Assembly: GCA_022563315.1 (NCBI GenBank)
Contig: JADFNO010000009.1
Coordinates: forward strand, 1 to 44,228
Length of the DNA stretch: 44,228 nucleotides
Reading direction: 5' to 3'
Source: Planctomycetota bacterium
GTDB taxonomy: Bacteria; Planctomycetota; Phycisphaerae; Phycisphaerales; SM1A02
Part shown: piece after piece, positions 32,298 to 41,185 of the stretch
Layout of the letters: the number at the start of each line of letters is the position of its first letter
How positions within the stretch are numbered: position 1 is the first letter of the stretch
Notes under the pieces: model-generated
Databases searched by the model: none
Told to the model about the DNA's origin: nothing
The model's input: only the letters and a program-made list of their open reading frames with translations
Program-made: the position numbers and the translations under genes

Positions 32298-34871
32298 TCA
32301 ATTCAGCGGAATGTTCTGGAGCCAGCGGGCCCACGCATCACGATCCAGCAGCGAGTCCGGGGCCTCGAAGACGCTTTCGGGGAGCTGGCGAAGCCGCACC
32401 AGCGCGCGATTATGCGCCACGCGGGCGCGGTTGGGGTCGCCAAGTTTGTAGTAGCAGTTCACGATCTGGATCAGGGCGGTCAGCGACGAATGATGCTCAG
32501 GGAAGCGCTGAGCGGTCGCGTCATAAAACTGAACGGCTTGGTCGAAGAGCTCCAGCTCGAACGCACAATCGCCCTGGTACAAGTAGGCGTCACGGATGAA
32601 ACGCCGTTGCGCGTGATCGGTTGGGGGCGGGCCCGAGGGATCGTCCCGGCGAGACAGTTCGGAATAGAGCTCAAGCGCTTGCTCAAGCTGTTGCGCGCGG
32701 AGCGTTCCCAGCCGCTGTCGCTCCGAGGGCGCAAGAACCGGGTCCTCATGCTGATCACGCAGGTCGTTGGCATGGCGCCGGTGGCTGTCCGCCAACTGAA
32801 AGAGAATCTCGTTGGAACGCGCATCTTCGGGATAGCGCTGGTATGCCTTACTGAGATTCTCGATGGCCGGAACGTACTCGCCCGCGTCGTAGAACAGCGC
32901 GCCGAGTTCGAACAGCGCCTCACGATACTCCGGCGCATTGGGATCAAGCTGGACATTGCCCTGCAGCACCTGCTCGAGTCGCTGCTGGGCCTCATGCCGA
33001 CGGCCGAGCTCCAGGAAGCATCTGGCCAGCGGGACATGGGCGCCGGCGGCGTACGGGCTGCGCGGGTGGTCGACCAGCACCTGCTCGTAGTACTTCACCG
33101 CCATCTGGAAGTCCGATTCCGCCTGATAGCATTGGCCGAGCCGGAAGATCGCCTCCGGGCGGCGCGGATCAGCCTCGGAGCGGCCGGCGATGTACTCGGT
33201 GAAGTGGGTAGCCGCGAACTCACGGTACCCCGCCAGGTCGTAGCTGTCCGCGGCGAGCCACAAGGAATCGGCCCACGTCTCATCCTGGTCGGAAGCGCCG
33301 GCGATGCCGCGGGCGTGGCGAACGTAGTAGTCGCCGGCGCGGCGGTAGTGCTGCATGGCCTCGTGGCGCGTCGCGGGATCGACCTCGGTGAGCCGGGACA
33401 AAACCACCTCATCGGTACCCAGCGCCGAACGAAGGAGATCGTCAGCGCGTTGGCGGCTCGTGTAGGCGACTCGAAGAAGTATCCCCACCGGCACCTGGCC
33501 GGGCTCAAACATCGCCTTGGCGAGGGTGACGAATTGCAACGCGACCTCCAGCTTCCCTGCCATCAGCGTTGCCTCGTGTCGGTCGGTCAGACTGTGGGCA
33601 ACGCGCAGGGCGGTCACGTCGCGGCGCGGACCGGCCTCGGGCAGGAGATCGTGAATCTGCTGATAGTCGGCCAGGCTCAGGTTGTGATCTCCGAGCACGC
33701 TGTGCACCTCGGCTCGCCCCAGCAACCCAGGCAAATAGCTGCGGGTGGAGACAAAGTCGCGCACGACCTCGTCGAATCGCTCGAACGCCTCGCGCCACCG
33801 GCCGTTGGCGACGTCAACCTGCCCCAGCAGCACAAGCGTGTCACCGCGCTGCGACTCCGGGCCAATGAATTGACCCATCGCTAAATGGAGGTTGAACTCG
33901 GCGTCGGCATGCTCACCGAGGTCGTAATATCCGCGGGCGAGCAAGGTATACAGCTCGCCGAAGTTGACGCCCTCGCTTTGGGGCTGGTCGATCTCGAACC
34001 GCCGCATGTCAACAAGGAGTCGATCGACCGCCTCTTGTGTGAACCCCTTCTCCAAGCGAAGCTCAGCCATTCGCGCGACCGCCCACACGGCGTCCGCGGC
34101 CCTCAGCAGGGGGTCATGGCGGTACCGCTCCAAAAGCTTCATGAGTGACTCGAACGGCAGATCGGACTGTCGAAGGCTGTCGTCCACGAATCGGCGCAGG
34201 ACATGGTTGCGGCGGCGTTGGATATCCAGGGCAGTATCGCCCCCGGCCGCGGCCAAGCCGTCCAACTCGGCCAGAAGACGCTGCGCCTCCTCCCGGTCGC
34301 CGACGGCGATGAGCGCCAGGGCGAATCGCTCCAGGCGAGCCGGGCCCATCCGCGCGCCGAGGTCCTCAGCCGTGGCGTATCGTTCCGCCACGCGGCGATG
34401 GTTCTCCAGGACATCGATCTCCTGATCGGCCTGTGAAGCCGCAATCCAGTCACCCACCAGGGCGTGAAAGCGTGCCTGCTCGGGCTGGCTGGCCAGGTAG
34501 AGCTTCGGCTCGATCACGTCATTGAGCTGTGAAGCCGCGAGATTCAGCTGACCGCCGGTGAGCAGTTGCTCGACCTGGTCCAACGCGCCTCTGAAATCGT
34601 TGTCCGGCTGTCGATGAGTCGCAATCGAGATGCCCAGAAAGATCAGGGCTGCGCTGAGCACGATCGCCGGGACCTGCCAGAGGTTGCCCCACGCCGACCA
34701 ATCGTCACTGCGTGCGTCACCCGACTCCGCGTCGTCCGCGGAGGCATCGTCGCGTGGCCTCTTCTTGCCGCGCTCCAGTTCTTGATCGTCGGCCACTGGA
34801 GATCCTCTCGCTGCCGTTTCCGATCGCGCCTCGCAATCGGGTCCGCCGATCGCGTCCAGCGGTGAATCCAT
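32298..34871 (-). CDS. Large membrane-anchored TPR protein
   Basis: The product has 857 residues. A cytoplasmic charged N-terminus is followed by one membrane helix (about 66-84, VPAIVLSAALIFLGISIATH). Then comes a long array of tetratricopeptide-type helix pairs, for example AIFRLGQCYQAESDFQMAVKYYEQVLVDHPRSPYA and YREALFELGALFYDAGEYVPAIENLSKAYQRYP. Such proteins are scaffolds outside the membrane. GAGG lies about 9 nt before the ATG. A 7-bp inverted repeat covers the start codon. It precedes the FlgN-like gene by 31 bp, so co-transcription with the regulators is likely. Its link to flagella is not established. Confidence 0.8.
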   Translation of the reverse strand: MDSPLDAIGGPDCEARSETAARGSPVADDQELERGKKRPRDDASADDAESGDARSDDWSAWGNLWQVPAIVLSAALIFLGISIATHRQPDNDFRGALDQVEQLLTGGQLNLAASQLNDVIEPKLYLASQPEQARFHALVGDWIAASQADQEIDVLENHRRVAERYATAEDLGARMGPARLERFALALIAVGDREEAQRLLAELDGLAAAGGDTALDIQRRRNHVLRRFVDDSLRQSDLPFESLMKLLERYRHDPLLRAADAVWAVARMAELRLEKGFTQEAVDRLLVDMRRFEIDQPQSEGVNFGELYTLLARGYYDLGEHADAEFNLHLAMGQFIGPESQRGDTLVLLGQVDVANGRWREAFERFDEVVRDFVSTRSYLPGLLGRAEVHSVLGDHNLSLADYQQIHDLLPEAGPRRDVTALRVAHSLTDRHEATLMAGKLEVALQFVTLAKAMFEPGQVPVGILLRVAYTSRQRADDLLRSALGTDEVVLSRLTEVDPATRHEAMQHYRRAGDYYVRHARGIAGASDQDETWADSLWLAADSYDLAGYREFAATHFTEYIAGRSEADPRRPEAIFRLGQCYQAESDFQMAVKYYEQVLVDHPRSPYAAGAHVPLARCFLELGRRHEAQQRLEQVLQGNVQLDPNAPEYREALFELGALFYDAGEYVPAIENLSKAYQRYPEDARSNEILFQLADSHRRHANDLRDQHEDPVLAPSERQRLGTLRAQQLEQALELYSELSRRDDPSGPPPTDHAQRRFIRDAYLYQGDCAFELELFDQAVQFYDATAQRFPEHHSSLTALIQIVNCYYKLGDPNRARVAHNRALVRLRQLPESVFEAPDSLLDRDAWARWLQNIPLN

Positions 34872-34876
34872 TCACC
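34861..34876. promoter_or_regulatory. Inverted repeat over TPR-gene start codon
   Basis: GGTGAAT-CC-ATTCACC is a perfect 7-bp inverted repeat with a 2-nt spacer, and the ATG of the minus-strand gene lies inside it. It could hinder translation or bind a repressor. It may equally be chance. Confidence 0.3.
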
Positions 34877-34962
34877 GTCGCCTCGCTTATCGGTCGCAGC
34901 CTCAAGCGGACTTCAGCATTCAGAAACGGGTGCCGACTCAGGTTATCGGTCGTTCTGAGGCT

Positions 34963-36516
34963 TCAATTTTTAGGTGATACGGTATGCACCACAAGGGTTC
35001 GGGCCATGAGATCCCCAAGCCCCTGGAGGTGGTGGTTCAGTAGCCCGAACACCGCTAGCACTGGTATGAGCAGCACAATGATCTTGAAGGCATTGCGAAC
35101 GAGAATCGACCCCAGGGCAGGTCGCACCCCATGCGCCGCGACGACCCGCGCGCCCAGCAGGGCTTTACCCACCGACCGCCCCGCCACGATCTCCCCGAGT
35201 GTGCAGTGCATCATGGTGATTCCGATCAGCCAGAGCGACGGCGCGGCATCGGCGATGTCGGGTGTCCACATCGGCAACCGCAGCAACTCCGCGGGTGTGC
35301 AACCAAGCAGCAAAATTGTGGCTACACCTCCGAGGGCGAGATCAATGGCCAACGCGAGCATCCGCGGCGTCAGCCCGAGCACGGCCATGGTCGCCGGCAG
35401 CGTCGGCGCCGCCGCTTGGCTCGCCGGCTTGAATATCAACACGAGCAGCAGAACAGTGATCGCAACCGCGAACAGCAGAGGCATATGCAGCGTCCGCAGC
35501 GGCAGCAGGCCTTGACTTGTCATCGCCTCGGATGGACTCAGCTTCCCGGTGATTGGATCGATACGGCGCAGCCGCAAGCCCCCTTGGGTGGACTGCTCGA
35601 CCAAACGCATCCCGTCGCGAAGACCGAACAGCCCCCACCGCCCGCTCGGCGCGGCAAACTCGCCGAGCGAGACCAACGAGCCCGGGCGCAGATAGGCGAT
35701 CTCCACCCGGCCGGGCCTGGCGCCTTGCAGGACGAGGGCGACCTGGGCCTCACATCGGGTCACCGCCGCAACCGACCGAAGATCGACCGGTACCTCGACC
35801 GGCGTCCACGCCCCTTGGGCGTGTCGTTGATGGAGCACGGTCCGGCTGTGATCACCGGGCGACGCGACAAGCAGAAGAAGGTTCCCCGGGGCCGATCCAA
35901 CCGCCAGCCGATACCGCCCCCCGATCGGAAGGTCCTCCGGAAGCTCCAGTCGTTCCCATCGCGCGCCTCGGAGCTGCTCAAGCACCGGTTCGGCGAGGAC
36001 GGGTTCGGCGGCGATGGAATCCTCGCCGGCTTGCACGCCCGCCCCGGCACGCTGTGTTGGCACCCGCAGGGCGACCGGGCCCTGTGGCGTCCCCACGAAT
36101 CCCGCCAGGTTCCCCAACCCGTCCAACGAGGCGACGACGCTCAGTCGATCAGGCGGGTCGAAGGAATACACGCCGATGGCCGGGTGGCGCTGGACCTCGA
36201 CGGTGAATGTCTCTCGGTCCGGCTGATCAGCGCTGATCTTGGGCGCGAAGATAAGCCACAATCGGTTTGCCCACGCTGCCATCACCTCCGGCCGCTCCTG
36301 CAACGGCTGGCCTCGGCTGTAGTGTGCACCGTCCATCTCAATCGCGTGGTGGTACAGCATGAGCGCATCGTTCGCCCCGCTGGACGGTGCAACAAACCAC
36401 AGATGATCGTCGCTCGACGCCCCAACCAAACCCCCGGCGCTGGCCGAACTCACCAGGACTGCTGACCACCCAGCCGCCAGTGCAGCCAACCGGTAATTTT
36501 CTCGGAGCCGGCGCAT
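34963..36516 (-). CDS. RDD-domain membrane protein with extracytoplasmic domain
   Basis: The product has 517 residues. A signal segment (LAALAAGWSAVLVSSASAGG) leads to a beta-rich domain of about 330 residues with repeated Trp and Gly strands, perhaps propeller-like. A membrane helix (LLFAVAITVLLLVLIF) comes next. The RDD domain then has the family's Arg-Asp pattern in RMLALAIDLALGG. It continues through two further helices to GRSVGKALLGARVVA and GLGDLMARTLVV. RDD proteins are mostly uncharacterised; some are ion transporters. The ATG at 36516 has no strong ribosome-binding site. The lipoprotein gene lies 23 bp upstream on the same strand. Confidence 0.75.
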   Translation of the reverse strand: MRRLRENYRLAALAAGWSAVLVSSASAGGLVGASSDDHLWFVAPSSGANDALMLYHHAIEMDGAHYSRGQPLQERPEVMAAWANRLWLIFAPKISADQPDRETFTVEVQRHPAIGVYSFDPPDRLSVVASLDGLGNLAGFVGTPQGPVALRVPTQRAGAGVQAGEDSIAAEPVLAEPVLEQLRGARWERLELPEDLPIGGRYRLAVGSAPGNLLLLVASPGDHSRTVLHQRHAQGAWTPVEVPVDLRSVAAVTRCEAQVALVLQGARPGRVEIAYLRPGSLVSLGEFAAPSGRWGLFGLRDGMRLVEQSTQGGLRLRRIDPITGKLSPSEAMTSQGLLPLRTLHMPLLFAVAITVLLLVLIFKPASQAAAPTLPATMAVLGLTPRMLALAIDLALGGVATILLLGCTPAELLRLPMWTPDIADAAPSLWLIGITMMHCTLGEIVAGRSVGKALLGARVVAAHGVRPALGSILVRNAFKIIVLLIPVLAVFGLLNHHLQGLGDLMARTLVVHTVSPKN

Positions 36517-36539
36517 GCTCGGATGATACCCTCGTCCGG

Positions 36540-37484
36540 CTACGGCGTTGACGACATCTCGAGCTGGCCTTCGATCCGATCGGGACGAAACGCGCGCCGT
36601 AACCAATCCAACTCGAAATACTTGTCCTTCACCGCATCCGTCGGACCACGCAGCGCCAGCTTGATCGACCCGGACCCGTCGGCATTGAACACTTCTGCGA
36701 GCGTCGGGAACCGGGGCTGGGTCCCCGGCACTGCGCCGGCCATCTGAACCAAGTCGTACCGCCGTAAAGACAAAGTACTGTGCCTCAGGATTTCATGGTC
36801 CGGTGCGAGCAATTCCACGCGGATCGGCAGAAACGACTCCCGATCGAAAAACAGGCGCAGCCGATCGTCCGCCTCGCGAATCGTCACGACCCATGCTTCC
36901 CGCCCAGCGTCGTATGTCACCGGCGACGAATCCGTCTCGGCCTCAGCCGGAAGTCGCCCCAAGCCCAAGAGCTTCAGCAGTATGATCGGCTCGATCGGAA
37001 CCCCGGCCGCCGCCTCGGGTTGGTTCTCGCCGCTCGCATCGTGCAGATACAGAACGGTCTCGTCGCCGCGGAAGTCGATCGTCCATGTGTCCGAGCCGTT
37101 GGAGCCTATCCACATCAGCCGCTCGCCGAGCTTTTGCACGTCTATTGCAGTCCGATCGGGCAAGACGATCCAGACCTCGGCGCGACCGCTCTCGAAGTGT
37201 CGGCCTTGGTCGTCGGTCCACCGAAGCTCGATGACGCCCGCCGCGTTCACGGACGTCAGCCGATCGAGGCGGTCGTTATGTCGAGCGGCGATGGTCTCAT
37301 ATGAAGGCACTTGAAGTTCGCTGCCGTCGGCGCCGGGGTGCGGCATCGTCTGACAGGAAGTCAGTGTCGCGGTGCAAGTCATTGCACACCCCAGCAGCAC
37401 CGCGCATCGAGTTCTGAGCGCACGATCGAGCCGACACCGCCTGGGTGTCTCGTGGAGATTGTTGTCGCGCTGGCGTGAGTTCAT
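36540..37484 (-). CDS. LolA/DUF4292-like lipoprotein
   Basis: The product has about 314 residues. The N-terminus contains a hydrophobic stretch with the lipobox-like LTSC (TCTATLTSCQTM), so the mature protein is probably lipid-anchored. The rest alternates strands and turns (AAGVIELRWTDDQGRHFESGRAEVWIVLPDRTAIDV, WIGSNGSDTWTIDFRGDETVLYLHD). This resembles the open barrel of LolA/LolB and DUF4292 proteins that carry lipoproteins. The ATG at 37484 is chosen, but a GTG at 37514 overlapping the previous stop is possible. The match is by pattern only. Confidence 0.6.
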   Translation of the reverse strand: MNSRQRDNNLHETPRRCRLDRALRTRCAVLLGCAMTCTATLTSCQTMPHPGADGSELQVPSYETIAARHNDRLDRLTSVNAAGVIELRWTDDQGRHFESGRAEVWIVLPDRTAIDVQKLGERLMWIGSNGSDTWTIDFRGDETVLYLHDASGENQPEAAAGVPIEPIILLKLLGLGRLPAEAETDSSPVTYDAGREAWVVTIREADDRLRLFFDRESFLPIRVELLAPDHEILRHSTLSLRRYDLVQMAGAVPGTQPRFPTLAEVFNADGSGSIKLALRGPTDAVKDKYFELDWLRRAFRPDRIEGQLEMSSTP

Positions 37485-37513
37485 CGGTCTCTGGGTCCCC
37501 GCGACGCAATCCA

Positions 37514-38071
37514 CTAGAACTCGCCGCGCAAGATCTCGGTGAGCTGATCGGAAAGCTCGCGAATGTCCTCTTCACTCAGTTGTGGGTTGGGCACCTCAAT
37601 GGGCGGCGAGTTGGGGTCGGCGCCTCTGGGCAGCATCAGCCACCGTTCGTCGTCGCCGTCCCCGCTTCGGCCGACGTATCGCAGCCGACGCTTGCGCATC
37701 AGAATAAGGGCAAGGATGAAGCGGAACGCGGCACGTTGGGGTCGCACGTCATCGGCCAGCCGGTCGAACAGATCCAGCAACACGTCGTCATCGACCAGTA
37801 TCTTCTGCTTGGCGTCAGGTTGGGGGACGATCGTCCGCCAATAACTGAACAAACCGTCGGGGCGGGCTCCGCCTTCCCACGCCTCCAGGCAGAAGTCGAA
37901 CCGGTCGAAGCCTTCGTCCTCGGGTCGCTCGCAGAGCGTCGCGACACACGCCGAGCCCGGCTCCAACGGCCGGCCGGTTGCCGCACACAGCCCCGTCGAA
38001 CGGGCCACACGATACTCAGCGCCATACCTCGACACAGGCTCAATCTTACGACCTCGCCGGGGAGTCGTCAT
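37514..38071 (-). CDS. Conserved hypothetical protein with CxxTG..L..G..C motif
   Basis: The product has 185 residues. The N-terminal LCAATGRPLEPGSACVATLCE places three cysteines in a zinc-ribbon-like spacing. FDFCLEAWEGG and LFSYWRTIVP come next. The middle is helical (DDDVLLDLFDRLADD ... FRFILALILMRKRRLRYV), and the C-terminus is acidic (SEEDIRELSDQLTEIL). No signal peptide is seen. I do not recognise a characterised family. It is divergent from dacA across an 81-bp gap and overlaps the possible GTG start of the lipoprotein gene by one base. A metal-binding cytoplasmic protein is the most that can be said. Confidence 0.65.
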   Translation of the reverse strand: MTTPRRGRKIEPVSRYGAEYRVARSTGLCAATGRPLEPGSACVATLCERPEDEGFDRFDFCLEAWEGGARPDGLFSYWRTIVPQPDAKQKILVDDDVLLDLFDRLADDVRPQRAAFRFILALILMRKRRLRYVGRSGDGDDERWLMLPRGADPNSPPIEVPNPQLSEEDIRELSDQLTEILRGEF

Positions 38072-38152
38072 CCTTGGAACGGCCCCGGAAACCGGCGGGT
38101 GCGCGGCCAGGCGGTATACTTGCCTGGCGATTCGCGTCCCCTTGAACGTCCC

Positions 38153-39049
38153 ATGCTTCGAACCATCGAAAAGATCCTACGCAGCTACGACTGGTATGAG
38201 ATCATCCTCGAAGTGGCGGTCATCTGGCTGTGCGTCTACCTGGTCGTTCGCTTTCTCAAGGGCACGCGGGGCGCGGGCGTTATCAAAGGCTTCGCGATCC
38301 TGCTGGTGCTGGTGACCCTGGCCATTCAGGTGCTAGGACAGGGATCGGACGTCTTTGGGCGCTTGAAGTTCATCTACGATCGGTTCCTCGGCCTAGTGGC
38401 CTTGCTTCTGATCGTCGTCTTCCAGCCGGAGCTGAGGCAGGCGATGATCCGGCTGGGACACACGCGGTGGCTGGGCGGATCGCGGCGTCAGGTCGGTCGC
38501 GTGGTGGATGCCGTCAGCGAAGCGATCAGCTTCCTCAGCAAGAGTCAATTCGGGGCGTTGATCGCCATCGAACGCACCGTCGGGCTCGGGGGGCTGGTGG
38601 AGGGCGGCGTCAAAGTGGACGCGAAGGTCAGTGCGCGGTTGCTGGAGTCGATCTTCTGGCCCAACAGTCCGCTCCATGATCTGGGGGTCGTGATCCGCGG
38701 TGACCGCGTTCTGGCGGCGAGCGTTCAGTTCCCCCTCGCTGAGGAAGGGTCGATAGCGCCGGAGCTGGGCTCGCGCCATCGCGCCGCGGCCGGTCTCACG
38801 CTGGAAGCCGATTGCCTGGTGGTCCTCGTCAGTGAACAAAGTGGAGCGATCTCGATCGCGGAGCATGGGATCCTCCAGCTCGATGTGCCACGGGATCAGC
38901 TTCGGGAGTTGCTGGCTCAGCGACTCGAAGCGCTTCCCGACGAGACGACCCCCCAGCCTGAGACGCCCGACGCCGGGCCTCACGATCGCCCAGCCGATCA
39001 ACAACCGTCCACGGACGATCACCCCGCGGCCTTGGCCAAGGAGGCGTGA
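38153..39049 (+). CDS. dacA: Diadenylate cyclase DacA/CdaA (variant DGA motif)
   Basis: The product has 298 residues. Three membrane helices (about 14-33, 42-62, 77-93) precede the DisA-N domain, as in CdaA, which makes c-di-AMP from two ATP. The catalytic RHR motif is kept (GSRHRAA, R208-R210), as is VSEQSGAIS. The DGA motif is changed: in NSPLHDLGVVI, D176 is retained but Gly-Ala is Leu-Gly. The start is the ATG at 38153, which gives the family's N-terminus. A proline/acid-rich tail follows. It overlaps the cdaR region, and AGGAGG inside its 3' end serves the next gene. Whether it is active is uncertain. Confidence 0.88.
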   Translation: MLRTIEKILRSYDWYEIILEVAVIWLCVYLVVRFLKGTRGAGVIKGFAILLVLVTLAIQVLGQGSDVFGRLKFIYDRFLGLVALLLIVVFQPELRQAMIRLGHTRWLGGSRRQVGRVVDAVSEAISFLSKSQFGALIAIERTVGLGGLVEGGVKVDAKVSARLLESIFWPNSPLHDLGVVIRGDRVLAASVQFPLAEEGSIAPELGSRHRAAAGLTLEADCLVVLVSEQSGAISIAEHGILQLDVPRDQLRELLAQRLEALPDETTPQPETPDAGPHDRPADQQPSTDDHPAALAKEA

Positions 39050-39051
39050 AC

Positions 39052-40068
39052 ATGGGATCGCGTAGTCAACTGCCTACCTATTTGATTGTCACCGTGGTGG
39101 CGGTGCTGATCTGGTTGTGGGCGGCCGGCGAGACGCGCGAGACGGGCGAGCGCACGTTTCACGTCCAGTTCACCACCCAGTTTCCCGCCGATCACATCGT
39201 CACCCCGAGCGAGACGACTATAAGCGTGGAGATTGAAGGCTCGAGGTCCGCCTTGCGATCTGCCCCAGCGATGGGGTCGCCCATTGTGTTGACGCTCGAT
39301 GCAGGGCTGGGCGATCATGCCGTGGATCTGGTCCAGCTCCTCAACGACCACCCCGAGTTGCGCGACGCGCGAGTCAGCGTCATCTCGACCGATCCTCCCT
39401 CGCAAGAGGTCACGATCGACAAGCTGGTCTCAGCCACCGTGCGTGTCGAAGTTCCCGACCTTGGACGTTTGCAGACTGACGGCGCGATCCTGATCGACCC
39501 GTCGCAGGTGACGGTTCGCCTACCGCGGCGCCTGCTGGGTCGACTCGGCGCGGGCGTGAGTGTGAAGGCGCTCGTCGATCCGGCGCAACTGGGGCGGCTG
39601 AATCCCGGGGAACCGGCCCGGCTGACCGCGCGCGTCGAGCTTCCCGAGTCATTAGCGACGCAAGCATCGGTCAGGGTGACGCCGGCCGCGGTCACGGTTT
39701 CATTCACGGTTCGCTCCAATATCAAGGAAGTGACGCTGCCGACCGTTCCTGTCCACATCATGGGACCGTGGAAGGACCACGAGGAATACATCGTGGAGGT
39801 GGCTGAAGCCGATCGATTCCTCGAAAACGTTACGATCACGGCTGACGCGGCCCTCATTGATCGGATCGCAGCGGGCGATGTCAAAGTTTTTGCGCTCGTG
39901 CACATCAGCAGCACGGAAAAAGAGCAGGGCATCGAAGCCAAGCCCGTTACATGTTTCCTCGCTCTGATCTCGGAAGGCGAATCCACCACCGTTACCGCTG
40001 AACTTGACGGATCGTCACAACCGCCGCTGATTCACCTGCGCATCAGCGAACGGGCCAGGCCGCAATGA
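39052..40068 (+). CDS. cdaR: YbbR-domain protein, CdaA regulator
   Basis: The product has 338 residues. A membrane helix (LPTYLIVTVVAVLIWLWAAGE) anchors an extracytoplasmic chain of YbbR-type repeats, recognised by strands such as RTFHVQFTTQFPADHIVTPSETTISVEIEGS and ASVRVTPAAVTVSFTV. CdaR/YbbR binds the CdaA cyclase and tunes its activity. The ATG at 39052 is preceded by AGGAGG at 9 nt; a GTG at 39046 overlapping the dacA stop is too close to that site. The dacA-cdaR order is the classic one; glmM, often third, is absent here. Confidence 0.85.
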   Translation: MGSRSQLPTYLIVTVVAVLIWLWAAGETRETGERTFHVQFTTQFPADHIVTPSETTISVEIEGSRSALRSAPAMGSPIVLTLDAGLGDHAVDLVQLLNDHPELRDARVSVISTDPPSQEVTIDKLVSATVRVEVPDLGRLQTDGAILIDPSQVTVRLPRRLLGRLGAGVSVKALVDPAQLGRLNPGEPARLTARVELPESLATQASVRVTPAAVTVSFTVRSNIKEVTLPTVPVHIMGPWKDHEEYIVEVAEADRFLENVTITADAALIDRIAAGDVKVFALVHISSTEKEQGIEAKPVTCFLALISEGESTTVTAELDGSSQPPLIHLRISERARPQ

Positions 40069-40114
40069 TCTGACCGCCCGAGGCGCAGCGCGGAATCGTG
40101 AAAAAAGAAGTCCG

Positions 40115-41137
40115 ATGGAATCGACGCAATCGTACTTGCAAAGTCGCACACCGTCCGATCCACCGACGATCTTCGTCGGACGGGTCACCAGGCTCATTCG
40201 CCTCATCGGCCTGCTTCGCAGCACGAACCAGCCCCTGACTGTGGACCAGCTCGCCGTTCAACTCGGCGTGAGTCGCCGAACCATCTTTCGCGATCTGAAG
40301 CTGATGCAGCAAGCCGGTGTCGCCTATACGTCGGTCTCCGGACAAGGCTATCGAATCGACAACGACGCATTTACCGCTCGCTTGGATCTCGGTCCAGTTG
40401 AGGTGCTGGGGCTGATGCTGCTGGAAAAGCTGGCCGACGCCGCCCCCAACCAGCCGCTATTTGGCCCCGCCGTCTCAGCCATTCACACTGTACTGGCCCA
40501 GCTTCCCGCACCCGCTCGAACCGTGTACGAAGACTTGATGTCGAGCGTGAGCATCTCCCCCGGCGCGGTGGACTTCTCCCACGACGACGACCAGCATTAT
40601 CGCTCGCTTCAATACTGCATCGAGGAACGAAAGGTCTGCCGAGTCCTCTATGACCAGGTCGATCCCAAGAAGCGATTGAACACGAAAATCCGACCGCTCC
40701 ATCTGCATTTCTACAAGCGTTCGTGCTATGTGCTGGCCTTCAGCGAACAGCACGATGAGGTCCGGATGTTCAAGCTGGCTCGGATCGTCGAGCTGGAACC
40801 CACCGAAGAAAACTTCGCTGGGTTTGCGTTCTCAATCGAGGATTACCTGGACGACGCCTGGGGCATCATCCCCGGCGATCGCAAGTACGACGTTGTGATC
40901 GATTTCTCGAAGCGCGTGACGTCGAACGTGACCGAAGTCCAGTGGCATCGCACCCAACAGAAAACGATTCACGCTGACGGCTCGTGTCAGCTTCGGTTCC
41001 ACGTCAACGGCCTGCAGGAGATCAAGTGGTGGGTGTTGGGGTATGGAGACGAAGCGTTGGTGCGTGAGCCGCCGGAGCTGCGCCAGGTTGTTCAAGACCT
41101 CGCCCAGCGCATCGTGCGCAAGTACGACGAGAACTAA
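40115..41137 (+). CDS. HTH and WYL-domain transcriptional regulator
   Basis: The product has 340 residues. An N-terminal helix-turn-helix (LTVDQLAVQLGVSRRTIFRDLKLMQQAG, about 40-70) is followed by a WYL domain (about 165-240). The signature region reads LHLHFYKRSCYVLAFSEQHDEVRMFKLARI, where the Trp-Tyr-Leu of the name is Cys-Tyr-Val. A WCX-like C-terminal segment ends the chain (LRFHVNGLQEIKWWVLGYGDEALV). WYL regulators often sense nucleic acids or small nucleotides and control DNA-repair and defence genes. No defence genes are near, so the target is unknown. It begins 46 bp after cdaR; the ribosome-binding site is weak. Confidence 0.88.
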   Translation: MESTQSYLQSRTPSDPPTIFVGRVTRLIRLIGLLRSTNQPLTVDQLAVQLGVSRRTIFRDLKLMQQAGVAYTSVSGQGYRIDNDAFTARLDLGPVEVLGLMLLEKLADAAPNQPLFGPAVSAIHTVLAQLPAPARTVYEDLMSSVSISPGAVDFSHDDDQHYRSLQYCIEERKVCRVLYDQVDPKKRLNTKIRPLHLHFYKRSCYVLAFSEQHDEVRMFKLARIVELEPTEENFAGFAFSIEDYLDDAWGIIPGDRKYDVVIDFSKRVTSNVTEVQWHRTQQKTIHADGSCQLRFHVNGLQEIKWWVLGYGDEALVREPPELRQVVQDLAQRIVRKYDEN

Positions 41138-41185
41138 CCCAGCGTATCATACGAAGAATCCCAAATAATTCTCGTGCGTTTCGCA

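Noticed and set aside
32412-33884. Long plus-strand open frame (490 codons) opposite the TPR gene
   Set aside because: It is antisense to a convincing TPR protein and its translation lacks any domain pattern; high G+C makes such shadows long.
34905-34962. Second sigma-54 promoter before the TPR gene
   Set aside because: CGGCACC matches the -24 half, but the -12 half reads TCTG in place of TTGC and lacks the invariant GC.
35131-36465. Long plus-strand open frame opposite the RDD-domain gene
   Set aside because: The translation is Arg/Gln/Pro-rich without structure, while the minus strand gives a signal peptide and an RDD domain.
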